Positions 58,694 through 64,000 of a DNA stretch of 64,000 nt are shown in pieces. Under the pieces are notes generated by a model. That model was not told the origin of the DNA. It made no database searches and was given only the letters and a program-made list of their open reading frames with translations. The stretch is from Bradyrhizobium diazoefficiens (GTDB lineage: Bacteria; Pseudomonadota; Alphaproteobacteria; Rhizobiales; Xanthobacteraceae). Position 1 is the stretch's first letter; every line of letters starts with the position of its first letter. The stretch covers positions 62,001 through 126,000 of the forward strand of contig NZ_JAFCKW010000006.1 of assembly GCF_018129965.1 (NCBI RefSeq). Direction: 5' to 3'. The position numbers and the translations under genes were made by a program.

Positions 58694-59023
58694 GTGCAGA
58701 GCAGGGTAATTTTGTCACCAAAATTACAAAGATGAGCCACTCAGTATGTTGCCCCGCCCGGCAGTGTTGCGCGCGGGGCACAGGTTTGGCGAAACCACAA
58801 AGCTTATCTAATAAACTATTTTGATTAGCAGAATGACACAGGCATATTGGTCCGTGACGGTGGGGGGTTCTCGATCGTCCCGTTGCAGGTGGTTGGCTCA
58901 CGTCCCTCGCGTTTCAAGCGGGTGTGTCCGAAAGCGCACAGCGGCCGAGCGGATTTGAAGAGACGGGGATCTGGGGGGCCTCACGGTCCGGTCTCCGCAA
59001 AATGAGCAACTTGGAGGTTTTAT
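58694..59023 (+). promoter_or_regulatory. Upstream region of the porin gene
   Basis: 330 bases. An A+T-rich stretch at about 58795-58850 probably carries the promoter of this usually highly expressed gene and possibly that of the divergent marR. A long untranslated leader of 100 or more bases would follow. The ribosome site GGAGG lies just before ATG 59024. No open frame here looks real. Confidence 0.4.
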
Positions 59024-60580
59024 ATGAGAGTGGTGAAGAGCCTTTTGCTCGGAACTGCGGCGGGTCTGATCGCCGTTGGTGGAGCCCAGGCGGCCGATCT
59101 TCCGGTCAAGGCCAAGGCGGTCGAGTACGTCAAGATCTGCTCGCTGTATGGCGCGGGCTTCTACTACATCCCGGGCACCGATACCTGCATCAAGCTCGGC
59201 GGCTATCTGCGTGCCGAAGTCGCGCTCAATGCCGGCGGCAACTACAGCGCCCAGTACAGCGGCGTGTTCGCGGCCAACAACCGCCTGAACAACTACTACT
59301 CGATGCGCGCGCGTGAAGACCTCAACATCGACACGCGTACCGCGACCGAATACGGCGTCGTCCGCACCTACTTCGATGCGGTCTTCAGCTGGACGACCGG
59401 CAACTATGTCGGCACCGGTTCGGGCACGGGCGCGACCCAGTACAGCGGCACGCTCGGCCTCAACGCGGCGGGCACGGGCCTGGTCGGCTCGAACAGCGGC
59501 GCCGTCAACGCCACCGACGGCACCATCTCGGGCGGCTCGCTCGGCGTGTACTACGCCTTCATCCAGTTCGCCGGCTTCACCCTGGGTAAGGCCGTGTCGC
59601 AGTTCGACGCGCCCTGGATCAACTACCCCGGCAACAACTTCGACCAGCTGGTCGGCGGCAGCGGCACCACCAACGGCGTCGTGCAGGCCACCTACACCGC
59701 TGACTTCGGCCAGGGCGTGACGGCGACGATCTCGGCGCAGGACCAGACGCAGGTCTTCCAGACCAACATCTGGAACACCGCGGGCATGTCCACCACCGGC
59801 GTGCTCGGTGGCGCCTACGGCACCAACGATCTCGGCGGCAGCCGCGCGCCCGACATCGTCGGTGCCGTTCGCGTCGACCAGGCCTGGGGCCTGTTCCAGG
59901 CGTCGGTTGCCGCGCACGACAACCACGTCGCCTACTACGGCGCGACCGAGACCACGGGGCATCCCGAGGACAAGTGGGGCTGGGCCGTTCAGCTCGCCCT
60001 GCAAATCAAGAACATCCCGACCGGTGCCGGCGACGTGATCAACGTCTCGGGCGTCTACACCGAGGGTGCGAGCCGCTACAACTTCCAGGAGCTGGCTGCG
60101 ACCAGCTACTCGATGTTCGGCAGCTCGAGCGGCGCGTATCAGAGCATCGGCTTTGCCGGCGTGTCTGACGCGGTGTTCGGTCCCGGCGGCGGCCTCGAGC
60201 TGACCAAGACCTACGGTTTCCGTGGTGCCTACACCCACAACTGGAACCAGTACTGGAACACGGCGCTCTACGGCGCGTGGGCCGCGGTCAACTACAGCGG
60301 TACGGCCAAGAGCATGATCTGCAGCAGCGCTGCGTTCGCGACCCTGACCGGCACCTGCAACCCGGACTTCAACATCGGCCAGGTGGGCGTCATCACCCGC
60401 TGGACCCCAGTGAAGAACCTGACCTTCTCGGCTGACTTCACCTACAGCCACCTCGACCAGAAGTATTCCGGCGTGATCACGACCGGTGCACTGACGAGCG
60501 TCGGCAAGCCTGCAGCGACCTACGAGCTGAAGGACCAGGACACCTACAGCCTGCTGCTGCGCGCCCAGCGCAACTGGTAA
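59024..60580 (+). CDS. Outer membrane porin (porin_2 family)
   Basis: 518 residues. The signal peptide MRVVKSLLLGTAAGLIAVGG ends at AQA. The mature start ADLPVKAKAVEYVKICSLYG, then GFYYIPGTDTCIKLGGYLRA with a cysteine pair, is diagnostic for the rhizobial/Brucella Omp2-type porin family. Many alternating hydrophobic strands follow, and the C-terminus ends in the outer-membrane sorting signal SLLLRAQRNW. It forms trimeric pores for small solutes. Codon use is strongly C-biased (AAC, TAC, CTG), as for abundant proteins. A terminator follows. Confidence 0.95.
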   Translation: MRVVKSLLLGTAAGLIAVGGAQAADLPVKAKAVEYVKICSLYGAGFYYIPGTDTCIKLGGYLRAEVALNAGGNYSAQYSGVFAANNRLNNYYSMRAREDLNIDTRTATEYGVVRTYFDAVFSWTTGNYVGTGSGTGATQYSGTLGLNAAGTGLVGSNSGAVNATDGTISGGSLGVYYAFIQFAGFTLGKAVSQFDAPWINYPGNNFDQLVGGSGTTNGVVQATYTADFGQGVTATISAQDQTQVFQTNIWNTAGMSTTGVLGGAYGTNDLGGSRAPDIVGAVRVDQAWGLFQASVAAHDNHVAYYGATETTGHPEDKWGWAVQLALQIKNIPTGAGDVINVSGVYTEGASRYNFQELAATSYSMFGSSSGAYQSIGFAGVSDAVFGPGGGLELTKTYGFRGAYTHNWNQYWNTALYGAWAAVNYSGTAKSMICSSAAFATLTGTCNPDFNIGQVGVITRWTPVKNLTFSADFTYSHLDQKYSGVITTGALTSVGKPAATYELKDQDTYSLLLRAQRNW

Positions 60581-60604
60581 GCTTTCGGGTTTCGAATGCG
60601 ACGA

Positions 60605-60636
60605 GGCCCCGGCGGGACACCGCCGGGGCCTTTTTT
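60605..60636 (+). terminator. Rho-independent terminator after the porin gene
   Basis: GGCCCCGGCG (60605-60614) and CGCCGGGGCC (60621-60630) pair perfectly around a 6-base loop and are followed by six T residues. It lies 24 bases after the porin stop. Confidence 0.93.
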
Positions 60637-60699
60637 CAATGCGGGCTTCGGAAAATCCGGCGTCCTGTGCAGGCAGCGAAGACGAGCCATGCGATTCGA

Positions 60700-60827
60700 T
60701 TGCCTGCAAACTTATTTACTTACCTGAGTTAATCAGCTATATCGCTGTCAGTGTTTACGAAAGTAGCGCTCTTAGCTTCTGGCTAAGCCTCCAGAAACCT
60801 CCGGTAGTGCCCTGCCGGAGGTTTTTC
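60700..60827 (+). ncRNA. Candidate small RNA between porin and gcrA-like gene
   Basis: The segment is A+T-rich in its first half and ends in a perfect intrinsic terminator: AAACCTCCGG (60795-60804) and CCGGAGGTTT (60815-60824) with a T run. The porin already has its own terminator upstream. Just before this one, CTTAGC-TTCTG-GCTAAG (60771-60787) and TTCTGG...CCAGAA (60777-60796) can form alternative stems. Thus an independent transcript of about 100 bases is plausible. The hairpin could also end the opposite gcrA-like gene. Confidence 0.4.
60795..60827 (+). terminator. Intrinsic terminator, probably bidirectional
   Basis: Ten-base perfect arms AAACCTCCGG and CCGGAGGTTT with a 10-base loop, then TTTT. 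It lies 18 bases past the end of the minus-strand gcrA-like gene, where the A-run side gives a T tract too, so it can serve both strands. Confidence 0.85.
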
Positions 60828-60844
60828 TGTTGGGGAACGCCTCT

Positions 60845-61324
60845 TCAGCCGCGCATCATGCGGGCGCGCGAGTTCGGCCGGTAGGCGAGGCGGCCGTGGC
60901 CGGCGCAATAGGACTGACCATCGGGCGCGCTGTTGCCGCAGAAGCAGAAATCCTCCGCGCCCGGCGTCGAGATCGGCCAGCGGCAGCGGTTCTCGGACAG
61001 TTCCAGCAGCGAACAGCGATTGGCTTCCTCGATGGGGCCAAGCGCCACCGGCGGATGGGTCTCGCCGTAGATGGTGGCGAGCATCTGGTATTGCAGCCGT
61101 GGCACGGTGCGCGCCGCGCGCGCCGGCGCCGCGCTCCTGTCCTGAGACTTGCGGTCGTGGACCGTCCGGCCGCGCGTGAGGTTCAGCCGTGACAATTTGC
61201 CGATCACGGCGTTGCGGCTGACGCCGATGTCGGCGGCGATCTCGCGGCAGGACAGGCCGGCCTCGAAGTGCTGTTTCAGAAGTTCGATTCGTTCGTTGGT
61301 CCAGGTGGGTGAGAGAACAGGCAT
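60845..61324 (-). CDS. GcrA-type cell cycle regulator (paralogue)
   Basis: 159 residues. The N-terminus WTNERIELLKQHFEAGLSCR, then EIAADIGVSRNAVIGKLSRL is the GcrA DNA-binding helix-turn-helix. The C-terminal domain EENRCSLLELSENRCRWPIS-like part, followed by DFCFCGNSAPDGQSYCAGH and GRLAYRP, is the sigma-70-binding cysteine module. GcrA drives transcription at methylated GANTC promoters. The N-terminus differs from the usual MSWTDERVELLKKLW, so this may be a second paralogue. ATG 61324 avoids overlap with the next gene. Confidence 0.85.
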   Translation of the reverse strand: MPVLSPTWTNERIELLKQHFEAGLSCREIAADIGVSRNAVIGKLSRLNLTRGRTVHDRKSQDRSAAPARAARTVPRLQYQMLATIYGETHPPVALGPIEEANRCSLLELSENRCRWPISTPGAEDFCFCGNSAPDGQSYCAGHGRLAYRPNSRARMMRG

Positions 61325-61397
61325 GTGTCGCGGTCCCAGGTTGCAGATGTCGGCCATCCGCATCGCAAGATCCGTCCGCCTCACGTCCGGCGCGCGC

Positions 61398-61595
61398 TCA
61401 CGTCCTGCCATTGTCGCGAATCGACAAAAGCCCGTCCTTGATGGCGAGACGGATGCCTTCCTCGATCAGGGTACGTGCGACGCCGGGGACGCTGGTGCCG
61501 TGGGTGCCCTGTCTCACCAGCTTCTCCAGGTAGGTGATGGTCGAGAGCGCCAGGGTGACGGGAATGCGGTCAGTCTCGGCTTTTTCGGTGGCCAT
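61398..61595 (-). CDS. Small ribbon-helix-helix-like protein
   Basis: 65 residues. IPVTLALSTITYLEKLVRQG and SVPGVARTLIEEGIRLAIKD give a short strand followed by two helices, the size and pattern of a CopG/RHH DNA-binding protein. No toxin gene is beside it, so it is not clearly part of a toxin-antitoxin pair. It lies 73 bases upstream of the gcrA-like gene on the same strand and may share its transcript. The 196 bases upstream are partly A+T-rich. Confidence 0.65.
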   Translation of the reverse strand: MATEKAETDRIPVTLALSTITYLEKLVRQGTHGTSVPGVARTLIEEGIRLAIKDGLLSIRDNGRT

Positions 61596-61791
61596 GGCCG
61601 AACGCTAGCCTCTTACTCGGGTACATAAAAGTAACGATTAAGAGTCTATTTAGGTTTGATGGCAGAAGTCAAATGCCGGCTGGGCGTGTCGCTCAGGCCA
61701 TTGAAATAATGAAAAAAATTGACGCAACGCAGTGCGCCGCCCGGAACTCCGGGCGGCGGCGTGGCGTCGACACGCGAGGGAAGGGGCGGGC

Positions 61792-62769
61792 TCAGCCGTG
61801 CACGATCGCCTTTTCGATCATGCAATGGATGCCCTTGGAGCCGTTGACGGTCTGGGTCACCCGCAGATCGGCGGCGAGGCTGCATAGCGTGTAGGCATCC
61901 TCGCGCGACAGGCTTCGCTTCTCGCCGAGCAGCACGATCATGTCGCGCAGCGCGCGCACGGCGCACTGGTCGAGGTCGGGATCCATCGCCATGGTCATGT
62001 AATGCGTCGCCGTTTCGGCGCGCGGATAGTCGAGGCGCAAATCCTTGCGCAAGGTCAGGCGGAAGCGGCCCTGCAGCGCGGTCTCGATCGCGGTGACGCA
62101 GACCTCGCCGTCGCCCTGCACGCCATGGCCGTCGCCGCAGGAGAACAGCGCGCCCGGAACGAACACGGGCAGGTACAGCGTCGCACCTGCGCCGAGCTCC
62201 TTGTTGTCGAGATTGCCGCCCATCGCGCGCGGAACCAGCGAAGAGATGCGCCCCCAGGCTGGCGGCGGCGACACGCCCATCACGCCGAAGAACGGCTTCA
62301 GCGGCAAGTCCAAACCCCACGGCATGCGGCCGACCATGCGGGAACGGTCGAGCGGGATGTTGAGGATGCGCGTCTGGTGAAAATCGTCGGGCAGGGTGCC
62401 CGAGAGCGGCTTGATCATGTTCCAGCCCCAGTCCTGCCGGAGCTGGACGTCGAGGATCTCGACCGCGAGCACGTCGCCGGGCTCGGCGCCCTCGACAGCG
62501 ATCGGGCCGGTGAGGATGTGGCCGGGCAGCATGCGCTCGTTCTCGGCGTGGACCTCGTACATCTCCGGCGGAATGTGAAATGTGTTGCGGTCGGGCAGCA
62601 TGTCCGGGCCGCCGCTGATGGTGTCGACCGTCACCTCATCGCCACTCCTGACCGTCAGCACCGGCTTCAGCGCGGCCTCGAAGAAGCCCCAATGACAGGT
62701 TTCGGGGCTGGAATGCAGGTGGTGGTGGGTCATTTGCCGCGTCCAATCGGTTGCATCAGAACTCGTCAT
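61792..62769 (-). CDS. Acetamidase/formamidase family protein
   Basis: 325 residues. The family pattern is clear: PVLTVRSGDEVTVDTISGG, GHILTGPIAVEGAEPGDVLA, MGGNLDNKELGAGATLYLPV, ALFSCGDGHGVQGDGEVCV and IETALQGRFRLTLRK. It hydrolyses short amides such as formamide or acetamide to ammonia and the acid, giving nitrogen from amides. No urea/amide ABC transporter genes are next to it in this window. The start MTSSDATDWTRQ is taken; an ATG 12 codons later is also possible. Confidence 0.9.
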   Translation of the reverse strand: MTSSDATDWTRQMTHHHLHSSPETCHWGFFEAALKPVLTVRSGDEVTVDTISGGPDMLPDRNTFHIPPEMYEVHAENERMLPGHILTGPIAVEGAEPGDVLAVEILDVQLRQDWGWNMIKPLSGTLPDDFHQTRILNIPLDRSRMVGRMPWGLDLPLKPFFGVMGVSPPPAWGRISSLVPRAMGGNLDNKELGAGATLYLPVFVPGALFSCGDGHGVQGDGEVCVTAIETALQGRFRLTLRKDLRLDYPRAETATHYMTMAMDPDLDQCAVRALRDMIVLLGEKRSLSREDAYTLCSLAADLRVTQTVNGSKGIHCMIEKAIVHG

Positions 62770-62778
62770 GAGAACCTG

Positions 62779-62862
62779 TTATGCCCGGGCTTGACCCGGC
62801 GATCGATCCTCTTTCAAGAAGATTTCTGAAGAGGGACGGGCCGGTCAAGCCCGGCACGATCA
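62779..62862. repeat. Dispersed double-palindrome repeat, type A, copy 3
   Basis: The halves TATGCCCGGGCTTGACCCGG and GGGCCGGTCAAGCCCGGCAC flank a linker with TCTTTCAAGAAGATTTCTGA. The palindromes are less perfect than in the other type A copies. It fills the space between the divergent amidase and YdcF genes and ends only about 17 bases before the proposed YdcF start. Confidence 0.8.
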
Positions 62863-62878
62863 GTCCAGCGAGGCTCCC

Positions 62879-63682
62879 CTGTATTTCGTTCTATCCAAGA
62901 CGGTCGGTACCGCGCTGCTGCCGATCAACCTGCTGGTCGAACTCGGCATCCTGTCGCTGCTGCTGATGGCGAGCCGTTTTGCCGCGCTCGGCCGCAAGCT
63001 CGCCGTGGTCACGCTGGTCCTGCTGGCGCTGTCTGCGTTCTCGCCGCTCGGCAATCTGCTGCTTTATCCGCTGGAGTCGCGCTTTCCCGCGTGGGACCCC
63101 TCGCGGGGCGCCCCCGACGGCATCATCGTGCTCGGCGGCTCCGTCGATTCCGACCTGTCGGCGGCGCACCGCACGCCGGTGGTTGCGTATGCGGCCGATC
63201 GCTTGATCGCACCGGCCGAGCTTGCTCGCCGCTATCCCAATGCGCGCATCGTCTTCACCGGCGGCTCGGCGAACCTGATCGCGACCGATGCGAGGGAGGC
63301 CGATTACGCGGTGCCGATCCTGGATAGCCTCGGTATCCCGAAGGAGCGGCTGATCATCGAGCGCGACTCCCGCAACACCTGGGAGAACGCGATCTTCACG
63401 AAGAAACTGGTGACGCTAAAACCGGGCGAGCGCTGGCTCCTCGTCACCTCGGCCTTCCACATGCCGCGCTCGATGGGAATCTTCCGCAAGGCCGGGTTCG
63501 ATGTCGAGCCCTATCCGGTGGACTGGCGGATGGGCGGACGCGATGAGCTCTTCGCGTTCACGCGTCTGGGCAAGGAGGGGCTCGAAAAGACAGAGGTCGC
63601 GGTGCGCGAATGGATCGGCCTTCTGGCATACCGTGTCATGGGACGGACCGGCGAGTTGCTTCCGGGACCGGGCAAGGACTAG
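62879..63682 (+). CDS. YdcF family (DUF218) membrane protein
   Basis: 267 residues if started at CTG 62879 (LYFVLSKTVGTALLPINLLV), or 238 from ATG 62966. The longer form restores the first of two N-terminal transmembrane helices typical of YdcF-like proteins; GAGG lies six bases before the CTG and no ATG, GTG or TTG is in frame. The DUF218 domain has PDGIIVLGGSVDSDL, NARIVFTGGSAN, LIIERDSRNTWENAIF and WLLVTSAFHMPRSMGIFRKA. Relatives such as ElyC/SanA act in envelope maintenance. It lies just downstream of a type A repeat. Confidence 0.85.
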   Translation: MYFVLSKTVGTALLPINLLVELGILSLLLMASRFAALGRKLAVVTLVLLALSAFSPLGNLLLYPLESRFPAWDPSRGAPDGIIVLGGSVDSDLSAAHRTPVVAYAADRLIAPAELARRYPNARIVFTGGSANLIATDAREADYAVPILDSLGIPKERLIIERDSRNTWENAIFTKKLVTLKPGERWLLVTSAFHMPRSMGIFRKAGFDVEPYPVDWRMGGRDELFAFTRLGKEGLEKTEVAVREWIGLLAYRVMGRTGELLPGPGKD

Positions 63683-63741
63683 AACGAAGACGGTCAAACA
63701 AGAACACAGCACCGGCGCCTGATCGCCGGCGGGAGGATGCC

Positions 63742-64000
63742 ATGCAGCAACAGAGCGCAGATCGGATCGATCTTGCCGGGCTCGTCGCCGATCTCAACAG
63801 CCTGCTGCGGCTGAAGACGACGGTGATCGGTATGAAGCTGTTCGCGCGCGTTGCGGACATGGAGGCGATCCCGAAAATCCGGCGGCCGAACGCGGTCCAC
63901 ACCACCGACCAGATCGTCAGCATGGCCTCGCGGCTGGGTTGGACCGTCGGAATCACCGGCGAGGATCTCGTCGGCGCGCAGTGCCGCGCGGTGATCGGGC
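63742..64000 (+). CDS. DUF169 family protein (N-terminal part)
   Basis: The frame starts at ATG 63742 (MQQQSADRIDLAGLVADLNS) behind GGGAGG and stays open to the window edge, giving 86 residues. LLRLKTTVIGMKLFARVADM and then DQIVSMASRLGWTVGITGED match the start of DUF169 proteins, which often have conserved cysteines and occur near redox or metal genes. QCRAVIG at the edge holds the first cysteine. Function is unknown. It is 59 bases after the YdcF gene. Confidence 0.75.
   Translation, partial: MQQQSADRIDLAGLVADLNSLLRLKTTVIGMKLFARVADMEAIPKIRRPNAVHTTDQIVSMASRLGWTVGITGEDLVGAQCRAVIG

Noticed and set aside
61398..61595. Toxin-antitoxin pair
   Set aside because: The RHH-like protein has no adjacent toxin gene; its neighbours are a GcrA-like regulator and an amidase.

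Overview
The window looks like a chromosomal segment of a Bradyrhizobium or close relative (Nitrobacteraceae, Alphaproteobacteria). The evidence is high G+C, the gene orders smpB / rpoZ-rsh-pdxJ-acpS-lepB-rnc-era-recO-parC and glyA-nrdR-ribD-ribE-ribH-nusB-thiL-hppA, a GcrA-type regulator, an LdtR-type MarR protein, a porin of the rhizobial porin_2 type, a HemB with a Mg-type metal site, and several dispersed palindromic repeats typical of that genus. The left edge cuts mscL and the right edge cuts a DUF169-type gene.

Layout. 1-2.8 kb: mscL, smpB, a peroxiredoxin, and opposite them a family 5 uracil-DNA glycosylase and an NYN-domain protein. 3-13.6 kb: a core block on the plus strand: RNA polymerase omega, (p)ppGpp synthetase/hydrolase, pyridoxine phosphate synthase, holo-ACP synthase, signal peptidase I, RNase III, Era, a small membrane protein, RecO and topoisomerase IV subunit A. 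Many of these genes overlap by 4 bases (ATGA). 13.8-20.5 kb: an accessory stretch with a lone peptide-type binding protein, a GMC oxidoreductase, a LysR regulator that has lost its middle, fragments of a VOC-type and possibly a RidA-type gene, an ATC-hydrolase family protein, a long non-coding repeat element and a lower-G+C secreted TraB/GumN-like gene.

20.7-30.6 kb: a metal and efflux region: chrB-chrA (chromate), a DmeF-like CDF exporter with a His-rich loop, a secreted AHL-lactonase-like metallo-beta-lactamase, two MFS exporters, a class III nucleotide cyclase and an Nramp manganese transporter with a probable Mur/Fur site. 30.7-36 kb: Bpt aminoacyl-transferase, an RDD protein, hemB, an MarR/LdtR regulator and two small conserved genes. 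36-45 kb: one-carbon, nucleotide-regulator, riboflavin and thiamine genes, then the K+-independent proton pyrophosphatase with a clear terminator. 45-52 kb: a Bug-type binding protein, BamE, a cytochrome bc1 chaperone homologue, DUF177, plsX-fabH-ihfA-merR and tRNA-Pro(GGG). 52-58 kb: accessory hypotheticals beyond the tRNA, a DapA-superfamily protein, an SDR and an alpha/beta-hydrolase-fold protein whose catalytic residues appear replaced. 58-64 kb: MarR regulator, major porin, a possible small RNA, a GcrA paralogue, a ribbon-helix-helix-like protein, acetamidase/formamidase, a YdcF protein and the start of the DUF169 gene.

No CRISPR array, prophage, integrase or intact insertion sequence was seen. 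The most unusual content is non-coding: at least five families of palindromic repeats placed at gene junctions, including inside the rib-nus-thi cluster, and a possible sRNA beside the porin. On the coding side the odd items are the internally deleted LysR gene, the apparent catalytically dead hydrolase and a YdcF gene that seems to need a CTG start. I found no complete new defence or biosynthetic system.
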